The notes: generated from the sequence alone by a model not told the origin. Positions 1 to 12,226 are shown, counted from the first letter of the stretch. The stretch is 64,000 bases of DNA from Henckelia pumila (GCF_033568475.1 NC_133121.1:3720001-3784000); one strand, 5' to 3'. Numbers and translations are program-made.

Positions 1-283
1 GAATTCGAAGCAATTGGTGCTTGATTTCCTCTCGCCATTGCAACAGATCGGAGAGAATCAGATATGCAACCACTATATTTTCTCTGAAGCCATATTAGAA
101 GTGAAGATTGAAGAACAACGAAATCATCTCTTTATTAATCTCGCAAAATGAATGTTCTCGAATACAAAAGTAAACGCCTAGAGTATTTATACAAATAAGC
201 AAGAAGCTTAAAAGAGAAATGCGACATAAGAGAAATAGAAGAAAACGTGTTTTCATTTTCTATGTTTTAATAGTCGAAACCAA
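1..283 (-). mobile_element. Copia-type LTR retroelement edge (fossil)
   Basis: Read on the minus strand, this stretch runs from an LTR with a TATA-like site (near 185-197) through a primer-binding-like region starting TGGCTTCAGAG (near 88-98) into the beginning of a gag-like reading frame that leaves the window at base 1. The layout is that of the 5' end of a Copia element. The outer LTR boundary, around 283, is a guess. Only the end of the element is visible, so its completeness cannot be judged. Confidence 0.45.
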
Positions 284-322
284 TATTTTTATTAATCATT
301 AAAAAAATAAAATGATGGTTGA

Positions 323-359
<37 letters not shown>

Positions 360-1384
360 TAACCAAACATTAAAAGGAGGAGTAATATAATTTAATCGAT
401 GCTATAAAAAAAGATACGAATATAATATAATCGGAAATTTGATAACATGTTCTAGAATTTTTCGATAGCTTGTTAAATCAATGGACTGAAAAATTGATTT
501 AGAATTGGCGGCAAATTCCTTTCGTAACTACGGAGCTCGTCCATTCAATCTAAGGCAGACCGGATATGCCATGCGACCTCCGAAGGCGAAGCGGAGAATA
601 GCAGAAGAACGGCGGCGAAGAGCAGAATAACGACTAATAACAGAGGAATTACAAAGAACAGAGGCTCGCGATCAACTCTACCGCATTATCGCGTAACATT
701 TCATTTTTCAAGTTCGTTAATATTTAGGTTATTAGAATGGAACGTTTTTTTGAGAAATATTAAGTTTCCGACGTTGAGTTCATCGCCAATCATAGTTATT
801 ATGAATTCACCGGGATATTTTAGAATCACAAATACAAACTCAATGATTCCTTGAGTCAATCTTTAAAGAGTACTCTGATCGAACACAATAGAGACACTAT
901 CTAATAGATCAATTAAAAAAAAGCAGAAAAAAATACGAACGAAAGACTTTTACATGTATTATAGCTTAGATTAATTTTATTCCTACTATTAGTTGTGTTA
1001 ACTGAAGATTAGTTAACGATTGTTAGTTCTAACTATAGATTAGTTGAGCAGCTAGTTTGGGCTTCTGTATATAAGCTTTCTCAGTTGACTTTTTGTTTTT
1101 GAGATGAACATATTCACATTTATGAATTTTCTCTTCCAGCCGCAAACCAAGCCAGAGCACCTTTCCCTTTTGGTGACTTATTACTACTGCATGTTGCACC
1201 AGTCAAAGTCAAGCCCAAAGAAAAATAGCTCTCATTGTCCAGAAGGGATGCCCCAAACTTTCTATATAATGAGAAAAAATCAGTTTAACGGTTGTGATTT
1301 TTTTTTTCTACTGCAGAGAAAAGGAAACCGCACAACCAGAAGAGGTACTTCTTTGAATTCATGCCTATATTTATTGCGGCAAAA
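284..1384. other. Intergenic stretch, no gene recognised
   Basis: This stretch holds a (TTA)n microsatellite near 325-357 and a GC-richer island at about 490-700. On the minus strand the island has an open run of roughly 45 codons with a strongly hydrophobic segment, but no start, splice site or family could be assigned. The rest is AT-rich sequence without recognisable coding content. The island could be a decayed exon. Confidence 0.3.
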
Positions 1385-2596
1385 GTTGGCCTAGGCCAGA
1401 AATGGACCCAAAATGATCAGAAATGGTCCAGAGGGTCAGGTGGAACGGACGCAACATCCTAGGATCGGACGCAACGTTCGTGCCAGCTAGAATGTGTCAT
1501 TGCTTACGCACATGATGTGACGTTCGGACGCAACGTTCGTCGAACGGATGCAACGATGGAGGAACAGACGTTCCGTTCGATGTCTATAAATAGAGGTGCC
1601 GAGATTCATTTCCAGGCACACCATTCACCTCTCTTCTCTCGATTCCTTAGCCTTCCAGCTTAGATCTAGGGCATTCTAGGCGTCCCGTTGGGAATCCAAA
1701 AGTGGCATAGCGGTCCAGACGTCGTAGCGGAGCTGTGGCCTAGTTTTGAGACAATCGACAGCAAATGACTGACGACGAACGAAGGTATAGCTTTTGATTC
1801 CTAAAAATATTTAGGAGTATGCAATAGCTTAGTTAAGGATTTTAGAGCACTATAATGATATTAGTATCATTTCGCAGTGTAGTGCGGACTGTAGACGTGG
1901 ACTTAGAGCTGGTAGAGCTTGCCTAGTACTTGAGGTACGAAAGTACTGTTCGAGATATTCTGACTGAGTATGCATGTATTATGTGACTGCATGATTTATA
2001 TGACATGATTTTATGCTACATACATTTGCATCTTGAGCTATCTCTTTTGAGATGTCTGTTAGTAGGGTTTTACCATATCCTGTTAGTGGATGGACTTCCA
2101 TCGAATTGGGTCTGGCGTATCCACTGGTATTTCGGCATGTGAATCACCTCCTGAAGCGACGGCACAGCGTGCTACATATCAGGGCTCGGTCTGTCTTTAT
2201 TATCTGATTCTTGACCTCTAGTCAGTAGGCGGTACACTTGCATTCATGTTTACTCATACTCTCGTGCTGAGCGTTTTATGCTCACGTCTCGTACTCTGTG
2301 TTTCTGGATACCCTATTTCATTGGGGCAGGTTTGCGATTGGATGAGGCGGGTGGATCCAAGAGGGGCTAGACAGTGGTTGGCCAGCTGGAGCTTCGCCTA
2401 GGATTTTATTCTGTTGTTATTGGGTTTATACACTCTTCGATTTGGTTGTATAACTATTTGGGTATTTACAGATTCCTTTCCTTTGGATTGTTTATTGATT
2501 ATTGTTTCCGCAGCTCAATTCTGGTTTACTGTTTGATTAAATTAATTATATGTCTAAGTTCTGTTTAACAGGTGATCTCGATAAGGGTCACTACAG
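1385..2596 (+). mobile_element. Gypsy-type (chromovirus-like) LTR, probably solo or truncated
   Basis: The stretch has the look of a long plant Gypsy LTR. A TATA box (TCTATAAATAG, about 1583-1593) follows a block of short direct repeats built on GGACGCAACGTTCG (about 1444-1560). Downstream is the T-, G- and C-rich leader and polyadenylation region typical of Tekay/Del-like LTRs, and the LTR ends near GGGTCACTACA at about 2596. No internal gag or pol sequence lies on either side, so a solo LTR or a truncated remnant is likely. The left boundary is uncertain and no target duplication was identified. Confidence 0.5.
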
Positions 2597-3949
2597 CAAA
2601 TTTTATGGCACAATCTGATATTTCAGACATATCTTTCATATAAACTCGAAAAGGAGTTATTCTTGATCCCATGAAAAGTCAAGACAAATGACTACAACTT
2701 TCATGTTCATCACTTTGCTCAAATTTTAGCGATCACACACAGATTTCCTATATCCGAAGATGTAAGTGATCAAGTTTATATATATATGTGTGTCTGTGTG
2801 ACACAGTTACGAAAGTTGGATCTTATGGTATACGGTATATTGGAGAAAGGTATACTACCTATAAGTCATCACATTGAAAAGGTTATTTAAATTTTATTTG
2901 GTAGGATATGAAATGTAAGTTATAATATGTAACCTTGAATTTAAAAAATAAAAAACAAAATAAAGTTAACAAGTATTACTGTAATATTAATGATTTCAGA
3001 ATTATTATCTGGCGGTCGAACCCAAGTGCCAACAGCGCAAAATGTAGAATTAAAAATACACCATTGATGTCCCTTAGTGATGCGATGCCACGTTCAAGTT
3101 ATGCCGCAAGAACTTTTTTTTGCTGGAATTGCTCATTCTCTATTGCTTATCCAACTATGATAGCCTAAATACCTGAAACAAATGCATTGAAGTGTATCGA
3201 GATGCTCGCAAAAACGCCCTTTCGACGGCCAAGCCAGGTATATGGGTGTAAAAAAAACATGGTATACGAGAGGGGCGAAGTCTTCGCTTACGAATGAGAA
3301 TATCAGATCCACATAGGTATGATTCTCGACTCCCTATATCTTCGCATGCGGCATGTATTCTCTTCTCAGCCTAGGCCTATGGTATACTCGGATTCCCCTG
3401 TTCCTTTGAGATATTCCCTGCTTTCTTGGAATCATATTCAATAGGTCTTCATAGGCTCAAAACCGTGCAAGCGTGTGTTAAGCGTCAACAGCGACTTATG
3501 TTTGTACCAAACTTTGGTCCTCTGCAGAGTCATTGACAATGTAGCCTTGTCCCGCTTAGCGTATGGTTGTATAATGATGATTACCAACAGAGATGTTTAA
3601 TTTAGTGACTTGGTCATCTGAGATGGCAACAAGTTCAGTACATCAAAGAGCAAGAATGGAGAAGGCATCCTGCGGATTAGTGATACAGCACTCGCTTTGC
3701 ATGCGAGGGGTACGATTCTCTCCTTGGGGAAAAAGAAAAAAGGAATTGAGAAGGCTTCTGATCAAAATGACCACCAGAATTCCCCAATTGCAAGACGGAA
3801 AAAGTCTATAAGCACCAATCGACATGGACAACTTCAAAGAGCACACATATTAAGGAATAAATAAATGCAGTCTTCTTGAATCAACTCACTAAGTATTACA
3901 TGTTACTGAATAGCGTTACACTGCATGAAAGCATCAATGGGCACAGCTA
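2597..3949. other. Intergenic / 3' flank of the RTE1-homolog gene
   Basis: No gene was recognised here. A short stretch at about 3680-3725 resembles the anticodon arm of a tRNA-Ala(TGC), with CTCGC-TTTGCAT-GCGAG followed by a B-box-like GGTACGATTCTC. The D and T arms do not fold properly, so it is at most a tRNA relic or a SINE head. The part nearest 3949 is probably the 3' UTR of the minus-strand gene. Confidence 0.3.
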
Positions 3950-5092
3950 TTACAGCTGGATCAACTTTTTAGAACAGTAGGTACCTATAAGAAACCACCC
4001 AACAATGACTAAAAAGAAGATGGCCAAATAAGTGAGGAATGTTGCTCCTCCAAAGACAAGCCCCAGGCCAACGACTAAGAGGAAAGGCAAATAAGTTCTC
4101 ATGATAGCAGTTTTACTCACCCATTGCCCCTTGAGGAAAATAAGAATAGCCAAGTTTACTATGTTCCAACCGCCAGCCTGAAACTTCAACCTATTCAGAC
4201 AATTGGCTACAAATGAATGGCAGTTGCAGGTGAAAAGGTTGTAGGAATGATGCTGGTACTCTTGTGTGCTCTTGCGTAGCGCATCGTCCCACACCAGAAT
4301 GTCACTTCTGCCTCCATTTTCCTTTGCTTCATCTTCACTGTCATGCCCCGAGGAATTGATAAAAGCGAAACACTGTGAACAGATTCAGGACCACAATTAC
4401 AGCTTTGCATTAATAAGTTATTCCCGGAACTTGGTCATCTGAACAATTCAAGAATCAGGATATATTTTCCCTACATTTATCAATTTTTATTAAATTCAAG
4501 TCATCTTAGTTACTACATAAGTGCGAGAAAAACCCAAAAGATTAGTCTATCATGTAAGAACCGTAATCCAAATTAGAATCAAATTTATCCATAATCACAT
4601 TATCAGTAGCCACTGCCCTTTGCCGTCTCTCTCACCTAATCTATTCACACAGTCAGCACTATAGTTTAAGTTTGGATATAAACCTTCTAGAAAAATTTTA
4701 AGCCTAGGAGTTTCAAACATACTAGTCCAAAATTCAAATGATATGTTTTAAAGGATTAGAATGAATGAACTGAAAGAAAGGGTTCTACAATCTATGATCA
4801 GATTTATAATAATAAACTCGACCTGCTCTTTGTTGAGCTGAATGTAACGTGTCGGTGATCCAAAGGTAAAATTGTCGACACAAACGAAATTTGGCCCAGC
4901 AAAATCCAAAATAACACCATCCTCCCTACATATCCCAATGTGGCCAATGCATGGGAAAAGACAAGACAACACAGGAAGAGGCGACCACACAATGCAGCAC
5001 GGGTAGCGGCTAATTTTCGGATCGATCTGCATTGAATCGCCAGGGTTTTCTTCAATCATCAAGCTGTGATCGGGTTCCCCATTTGATCTCAT
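3950..5092 (-). CDS. RTH: RTE1-homolog (RTH) membrane protein
   Basis: This gene encodes a member of the REVERSION-TO-ETHYLENE SENSITIVITY1 family. In Arabidopsis these proteins act at Golgi/ER membranes and promote signalling by the ethylene receptor ETR1. Two coding exons, 5092-4823 and 4372-3950, join in phase 0 and give 230 residues, about the length known for RTH and shorter than RTE1. Family hallmarks are visible: [15 protein letters not shown] and [19 protein letters not shown] in exon 1, WDDALRKS and [19 protein letters not shown] in exon 2, then two hydrophobic C-terminal segments. The start is the ATG at 5092, after a 3' splice site TTTTGCAG that closes a 5'-UTR intron of about 5104-5366 (donor CCCGAG|GTACGC). 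The closest family member could be RTH or a second RTE1-like paralogue; length favours RTH. Confidence 0.9.
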
Positions 5093-5097
5093 CGCAT
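5089..5097 (-). promoter_or_regulatory. Two-codon upstream ORF overlapping the RTH start
   Basis: Immediately after the 5'-UTR 3' splice site the mRNA reads TTTATGCGATGA. The first ATG opens a Met-Arg-stop frame whose TGA overlaps the main ATG as ATGA. Translation of the main frame would then need leaky scanning or reinitiation. The sequence is seen directly; any regulatory effect is inference. Confidence 0.5.
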
Positions 5098-5539
5098 AAA
5101 CTGCAAAATGCTATAAATTTCCCCTTAAAAGGCGTGAAAAAACATTTCCAATCTAATCGGGAACAGTTAAAAAAAACCTGAAAACCTCAACTTGATAGAT
5201 GTTCAAGAACGTAAATCAACACAGACAATTCACAAAACAAATCGCGTGGAACACTCTTTTGCTCTACAGATGCAATAGAAGCATCGTACAATATAAACCC
5301 TAGACTTGATTGTGATTGAAATCATGGGGGAAAATTTGGGAATTTCCTTAGCGGAGACATGCGTACCTCGGGACGGCGGAAGCTGAATACACGGAGCGAT
5401 GAAGAAGACGCCGGCTCAGCTGGAACGGGCAGGGTAACGGTCCAATGAATGCGAGAATGTTAAAAGGACGTGCCCAATTCTTAGGGTTGACTCAACCAGA
5501 TCAGTTGTTTTCCGTTGAGCCAAGCTAGTCCCAAAAAAT

Positions 5540-5775
5540 ATTGATAAATTTGATATTGAGCAATACTATATGTACAACCAAATTTATACAATAATTTTTA
5601 TATCACAAAAAATTCAATACAAAATTTTAATTTATCAAATCTTACGATACATTAAATGCAAAATCTCACGATATTATATCAAAATCTCACGAGATAATAG
5701 CAAAATATCACGACATAATTATTATAAATATCGTTGTACGACATATTGGTTGTACCTCTAACATTATTCACAAAT
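5540..5775. repeat. MITE-like element with GTACAACCAA inverted ends
   Basis: GTACAACCAA (near 5572) and its inverse TTGGTTGTAC (near 5746) face each other about 180 bp apart. Between them is AT-rich sequence carrying about four imperfect copies of AAAATCTCACGA. A further lone copy of GTACAACCAA lies near 6885. The element sits just upstream of the inferred 5' exon of the RTE1-homolog gene. Superfamily unknown. Confidence 0.5.
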
Positions 5776-5990
5776 ATTTATCAAAAGTGTCAGAGCGACT
5801 AGGTCATTAATTTTGGTTTGGTACGAATTAGATTGGTTGAATTCAATTATTAGTTTTTTTAAAGAGAAATGAATGACTTGATTATGGTGGATAAAATTAG
5901 GCGTATTTGTTTTGGTTATTTGATTTCAATTATTTTGAAAATTGTCTTATTCGGTTTAATATTTTCAATTTTGGACGATCTAGTGATTCT

Positions 5991-6640
5991 CAGAGCTGTC
6001 ATAATGGGTTGTCAGGGCGGACCAATCCACAACCCACCAAAATCCATCGATTGACGAGGTGGGGCAAGCTGGGCCGACTCGCCATTTGGGCGAGTTGAAA
6101 AATTATCAACCTAACTCGCCATTTGACGGTGCGAGGCGAGTTAACCCGCCAAATTTTAGTTATATTTGGCGGTAGGGATGCGAATGAGTTGATCGTGTTC
6201 GATTCGAACTCGACTCGTATTTTTTCTACTCGAGCTCGATCGAGTGAATAATTTTATACTTGAGCTCGAGTCGTGTATATTTCGAGCTAATCGAGCTCGA
6301 AAGATAAACATATATATAAATAAATATATATTATATTTATATATTATTTTTATTATATATATATTATATTTATATATTATTTTTATTATATATATATTAT
6401 ATTTATATATTTTTTATATTATTTTTATTATATTTATATTTATATATTATTATTTTTTATAATATAAAAATATATAAATATAATATTATAGTTATATATA
6501 TTTTTATATTATTTTTATTTATATAATTATATATATCTTATCTAGTAACTCGCGAGCTACTCGAACAGAAATAAATGAAGCATCGATTCAACTGAGCTAC
6601 TCGAACTTGATTAAACCGAGCTCGAATCGAGCTTTTGACC
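5991..6640. mobile_element. Nested hAT-type non-autonomous fragments
   Basis: A segment starting CAGAGCTGTCATAATGGG at 5991 contains GGCGAGTT/AACTCGCC words. Its TIR matches the right end of the well-bounded element at 62292-63224. From 6173 a second element begins TAGGGATGCGAATGAG. Its body is made of ACTCGAGCTCGA-type palindromic words flanking an AT-rich core (about 6300-6540) with a repeated unit of about 31 bp. No right-hand TIR or 8-bp duplication was found for either, so both look truncated. Confidence 0.5.
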
Positions 6641-8165
6641 AAACTACTCACGAATTACTCACGAACGCCATAAAATGTGAAAGTTCTTGATATGTCAATT
6701 CAATTGATTTTTTATGAACCACTTGTTTTAAAAAAAAATTCCCCCTGATAAATAATAAAATATCTCGAGAGTTTTCGCTTTTTTGGGAAAGGAACTTTGA
6801 CCTAAAAATATAGCACACTTGAAATGTCGCTACGTGACTTGTATTTTGTGGGACATGAGACAACCAAATATATTATTTTCATATGTACAACCAAATTCAT
6901 TGGTGAAATAGTGACCAGGGGATAATTTTTTTAAAAAAATCATCAACACGTAACAATCTGTTAATTTCGTTAATAACAATGGGTTTGGTAATCGGGACTT
7001 AGTGATACAAGTCATTCGTGATAAATAATAATAATTATTATAATTCACAATCTTATCAAGTTGAATCTGCTCAAAATGAATATGTCCCAGCGGACACATA
7101 TATCTCGACTACGCCACTAAAGAATAATACAAGTGTCAATTTCACGTACGAAGCTCGTGATTGTCCATTGGCTTGTCTTTGGGAGACGGCACCTTCTAAA
7201 GTTCACACATTCGTACAAATACAATTGACATGGAAATAATGGATTTATCAACGACTTTTGACTACCAAAAGTCTTGCAAGTCTTCTCTCGAAACGAAAGG
7301 AGAACAAGTATACGCACACATATATCTTGACTAAAAACCCGAAAAATACATTTAATTGAGTCGATAACTCGCTTTAAATTTGAAATATCTGTTAAATGAA
7401 TAGAGTCGGTGTCTAACTCATTTTTTGTAAATAAATTAGATAATCTCATACTCGTGATAATATCAATGTTCAATATGAAAAATGCATGATTTCTATCTCC
7501 ACTTGTCGATAATATCCCAAATTTATCCGTGCCCTAGAAAACGTGCCAAACTAAATTACCTAAATTATAAAATGGAAAAGTGTAATTTGGTCATGTGAAA
7601 AGATTGCGTCCCAACTTTTAAGCCTCAGTACAACAAAACCAACCAACTAAATACAAAATCATTTTTAACATAAACAATATATATCTTTTACATAAAAATT
7701 ACTTATATAATTTTTTCCATAAAAAAGTTTTCTTATACGATTTGTTTTCACATTCAAAATTCAACATAAAATCTCATTTTCGTTGATTGAAATCCAATGA
7801 GATCCTTAAAAATCTCCCTCACCCCGGATCACTAGGTGAATGCGTCGAGAAAGTATGGATTATTCTATGCTACACCTGGAGTACTTCTCTCCATGATGTG
7901 GTCAAATATCAACCATTGGATCATCAAGACATATGTCAATTTCCATAAAAATATATGGTCTCATGTGATCTAATGATATTGAAATAGGGGGAGAAACACT
8001 CCCGGTATAGCATAGACTAACCCAGAAAGTATGAACTTTATGTTCCTAAATATTTGCGCACAAAATAAAAATCTCTTCCATTTATAAACAAAGAAACAAT
8101 TTTTATTTTCTTTTTTCATTTTTATTATTATTATTATTAAACTTGACTTGCAAGGAAGTAGCAGT
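6641..8165. other. Intergenic stretch and F-box gene promoter
   Basis: No gene was recognised. The sequence is AT-rich with short non-conserved open frames on both strands. The last few hundred bases lead into the inferred untranslated first exon of the F-box gene, about 8150-8338. Confidence 0.4.
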
Positions 8166-8899
8166 GTATAAGTGTGTTTTCCGTCTCGCGGAAGGCCCGA
8201 GGAAGTTTTCAAACAATTTCGTTGAACGAGTTTTTGAAAAAATACTCTGTTCTTCCTAGCAATTTAAAAGCCGATTTTCATAATCTCCAACCGGAAAGTG
8301 TTCTTGATTTTTGTTCATTCTGTGCGTATTTTCTACGTGTAAGTGATCGCAGTTAGTAACTCCCTATTTTGAAACGGGGGCTTCGATTTTTTATTTTTCG
8401 GTTTCTTTTTTATCGTTTGTGTGTATGCGTCAATGTGTTCTCTTTGATCTCTAAATTAGATTTAGAATTTCTTGATCGCTCTGGATCGCTTTTGAAATGT
8501 TGGTGTTCCTGTTTTGTTGGTAATTGGCGCTGATGATTCTGATGGTATTTTTTTTTTTTTGGGGGAAAATTGTTCTATTTTTGTTTGTCGATGGAAGAAA
8601 ACTCATGATCGAGGATTGGTAGACTTTTATTGGGTTTTCTTTTGATTCTACGGAAGTTTATTGTTATCATGCATTATGGTGCTGTAATTCTATTTCTTTT
8701 GTTTATATATGCTCTCGCATAATAAATTTTCTGTGTTTGGATTGAATTTATGTTTCATTTTCGCTTGAATTCTGTCCCAATTTTATAATTAACGGGATTA
8801 TATTCTTGATTCGAAGTTCAGAACACCATTAGTATACGAAATTTCTTAATTGACTGCTCTACCTTGTATTGGCAGGGCAAAATCTAAGCAACTGTGTTC

Positions 8900-10744
8900 A
8901 TGAACAGCAATTCAAGAATCATGAATTCACTAAAAGAAACTGAGGAGGGTGTGGACGATATGCTCATTTGGGATGACTGGTACTTTGTTGTATCAGAAGA
9001 AGCCGAGCCAGAAGGAAAGTTGGTAGAGGCAAAAGAAGAGGAAGACGAACACGAAGACGAAGAGATGAAAGAGGAGGAGGATGTGGAAGACGAAGAAGAA
9101 AACGAGGACGACAAAGATGGGGAAGAGATGGAAGACGAGGAGAACGAAGAAGAAGATTTATTAGAAGAAACCAAAATGGGCTCCTCAAGCATGGATCGAA
9201 AACACCCTCACGAGGTTTGTTTCATCTTCCTTTCAACTTTTTAGTAAATTTTGGATGTGATTGAATTATGCTTCTTCTCTCAAATGGATATTCTTCTATT
9301 TCTTGAATTTCAAGCATGATCCAAATCTTCAATGTATATATATATATGGACGCCGATCTTTCAGGAGTGATTTGGCTCAAAAGTGGGATGTTTCGAGCTC
9401 ATCTCTATTTGTTTTTTAAACGTTGGCTAGTTTTGTATAATTGTGATTTTGGATTAACGATGCCCCTACTATTTGAATAGTTGCCAGGCAAATCATGATG
9501 AAGCTTTAGTTTCTCTATGGTTTTAAAGACTTGACCGTTTTAACCATGGGTTTTTATACAACAACAATTATTGATCTTAGTATCAGTGCCAATGTCAAGT
9601 ATTAGATTCCCTAATTTACAAATTTAGCTTTTGGTATATCAGCAAATACGAGCTAATTTGATATATTCGTCAATCTGGATTGCAGTTTAGACGTTTCCTA
9701 TTTTCTCCACTTCTCAAGAAGAAAGCAAGCAAGGACGACATCAAAATTCTTGTAAAAGACTATGTTCTCCCTTTCCTTCCAGCAAAAAGCCTCGTCAGAT
9801 TCAGGGCTGTATCAACTGAGTGGAATCAATGGATTCGAAGTCCCTTTTTAGCCCATCAGCAAAGTTACTCATTCCAAGAATTATCCGGTTACTTTTATCA
9901 ACAGAGGGAAGAAAATATTGAGTTTTTAACCATGAATCGTTGTGCATATGGAGTTCCTAAACCATCCCTCAGTTTCTTGCCTGAATCTGTGACCATTAAA
10001 AGCTCCTCTAACGGCTTGCTACTCTGCCAAGATCAAAATGGCAATAACACTTACTACATCTGCAATCCTGTAAACAAAAAGTGGAAAAAACTTCCTCGGC
10101 CTCGCTATTATCACATATATGAAACAGCAATTGTGCTTGCCTTTGAACCAGCTGTACTCAACATGGATGCTAGTTATCAGTTGATCTGCCCAGTGACCTT
10201 TGTTGATCAACCAATGATATGCTTTGAAGTATACTCCTCTGAAACAAGATCCTGGACTGAATCAACCACAATTTGTCTAGAGTTGGAGGCAAATACGACT
10301 CTAAGAGACATCGGATTCTATATTAAAGGAACCGCGTATTGGGAAACATCCTCAAGAAAAGTGCTGGCTTTTAATCCAACAAATGCAATTCACGAGATTA
10401 TCTCACTACCGAATCGTTGTCCACATGGAGGAATCTTGACAGAGATGAATGAGGAGCTATGCTACATTGGGATTTCTAGTATCAATGGGAATGACTACTT
10501 TGTTGAGATCTATGGGGGACTGTATTTGAATTTGAAGTGCAAAATGAAACTGCGTCTTCAAATGGCATTGAATGAATATCGAGTTCTCCCGTGTCTAAAC
10601 GGAAATATCGTGATGATTCTTAATGGGTGTGCTATACACTCTTATAGCTTGAAGGATGAAAAACTCGAATTGATAGACTGGAGTGCTGGAAGGTCTGCGG
10701 GAACGTATCTGCCTTACGTAAATAGTCTAGTTTCTGTGGGTTAG
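8900..10744 (+). CDS. F-box protein with acidic N-terminal extension
   Basis: Two coding exons, 8900-9214 and 9686-10744, join in phase 0 and give 457 residues. A 5'-UTR intron at 8339-8875 (CGT|GTAAGT ... TTGGCAG) precedes the ATG at 8900. Exon 1 encodes about 105 residues dominated by a Glu/Asp-rich run (about residues 30-90). Exon 2 begins the F-box: the core reads YVLPFLPAKSLVRFRAVS, with WNQWIRSPFLAHQQ after it. An F-box-associated region follows, with SSNGLLLCQ, YYICNPVNKKWKKLPRP and a C-terminal beta-propeller-like pattern. Plant F-box proteins of this type usually bind SKP1 in SCF ubiquitin ligases; the target is unknown. The acidic extension is not typical of the family. Exon 1 could instead belong to a separate transcript, but the splice phase and the absence of an in-frame stop support one protein. 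Confidence 0.8.
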
Positions 10745-11377
10745 GACTTCTATTTTCTGCTTTCCTTGTATTGTGGCAGGGATCCAATAGAAGCTGAGAA
10801 CTTGTTATTGTGTGGTGGCATGTACAGTGTCTAAATAATACTGTTCAGTACTTTTGGCTTGTGGTTAGATTTTTTGTATTGGTTTTCTTGGTTTGAGCTA
10901 AAACAGGAGATGCGTTTATTACATTGTTGTAATCTTCTAGTCTCTGGAACTCGTATGTGAAAGTTCTTCTTCCCTTCTTTTGTTCGAAATCCAGAACTTT
11001 GGTTTCTCTATTTTAATCCTAACTCTGGTTTTAATGCACAACACTGATAATAAATGAATTCTGAGATTTACGAGAGATACTCAACTGCTATTAGAACCAA
11101 GTATGATAACGTACCACAAAACAACAAACAATAATCAACGTAGACAAGAAATGACACACAACTCCATGTTATTCTCTCTCGTCGCAACTGAAAACATTGT
11201 ACACTTACTGTACCATAAATATTTTTTTGTCAATCACGTAGGAAAATTCAACAATAACAAAAGCAAAGCCCCTTTATTTTTCAAACACTGCCAAAATTAG
11301 TAAATGAAAATCATCAAAACACGCCCCAAAAAAACAAATGGTCATCAAAATACATCCTTTTAAATTGTGCAAGAGAA
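10745..11377. other. Convergent 3' region between F-box and glycine-rich genes
   Basis: This 633-bp gap separates the stop of the plus-strand F-box gene from the stop of the minus-strand glycine-rich gene. It presumably holds both 3' UTRs. No other feature was recognised. Confidence 0.5.
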
Positions 11378-12226
11378 TTAGTGGGCTGATGGAGAATGCT
11401 TACCACACTCCCAACCCCAACAATTGCCCCGGCCCCAACCGCCACCCCATCCTCCACCCCCACCACCGCCTCCTCCACCGCCGCCACCCCATCCATGGCC
11501 TCCACCTCCACCTCCGCCCCCGCCACCTCCATTACCCTTGCCTGCCCCGCCACCACCCCCACCATTTCCGCCTCCTCCACCGCCGCCACCTCCATTACCC
11601 TTGCCTCCGCCGCCACCACCCCCACCATTCCCGCCTCCGCCTCCGCCTCCACCCCCACCATTTCCGCCTCCTCCACCGCCGCCACCATTCCCACCTCCGC
11701 TTCCTCTGCCTCCCCCGCCACCACCACCACCACCATTTCCGCCACCTCCACCGCCGCCGCCATTCCCACCTCCGCCTCCTCCACCACCTCTGCCTCCCCC
11801 GCCACCACCCCCGCCATTTCCGCCTCCTCCACCGCCGCCACCGCCCCCGCCGTTTCCACCTCCTCCTCCTCCTCCGCCACCTCCATTACCTCTGCCTACC
11901 CACCCTCTGCCCCCACCTGCATGCCTTCTCTTAATCGTTCTTCGTTCTCCCGGAACACTCCCCTATCCCCCCACCCCTCCCCCACCAGCACCACCGCTTC
12001 CACCCCCGCCAGGCCCATCCCCACCAGCTCCTCCGCTGTCCTTTCTCACGCCATTATGAGGTGAAATCGTTGTGTTTGCGAGCCCAACATTATCAATTGA
12101 ACCGTGTCCATGCAACAAGTTTCTAGTCGAAGCAACGCCATGAACGTCATCATCTTGGGCAATGGTCTCAAAAATCAAGAAAGGACTCCACAAAATGAAA
12201 ATGACAAGATATTGAAACAAACCCAT
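11378..12226 (-). pseudogene. Secreted glycine-rich protein gene with in-frame TAG
   Basis: From the ATG at 12226 the minus strand encodes a signal peptide (MGLFQYLVIFILWSPFLIF, then ETIAQ) and a short acidic and polar segment, then enters Gly-rich sequence. A TAG at 11963-11965 ends the frame after 87 residues. The same frame then stays open to the TAA at 11378-11380. This second part encodes about 190 residues of GGGGN/GGGGR-type repeats and a C-terminus with GWGRGNCWGWECGKH, the tail expected of a glycine-rich cell-wall-type protein. The shared frame and sensible tail argue that one protein once spanned both parts. The region around the TAG is GC-rich and has no convincing intron. It may be a recent nonsense allele, a truncated but expressed protein, or a sequencing error. 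The long proline-rich frame on the plus strand is only its complement. Confidence 0.65.

Noticed and set aside
490-700. GC-rich island with a hydrophobic open frame on the minus strand
   Set aside because: About 45 codons only, with no start, splice sites or recognised family; not enough to call a gene.
3680-3725. tRNA-Ala(TGC)-like anticodon arm
   Set aside because: The D and T arms and the acceptor stem do not fold, so it is not called as a tRNA gene; at most a relic or SINE head.
11424-12059. Long proline-rich open frame on the plus strand
   Set aside because: It is the complement of the glycine-rich gene; only the minus strand has a signal peptide and a sensible Trp/Cys C-terminal tail.
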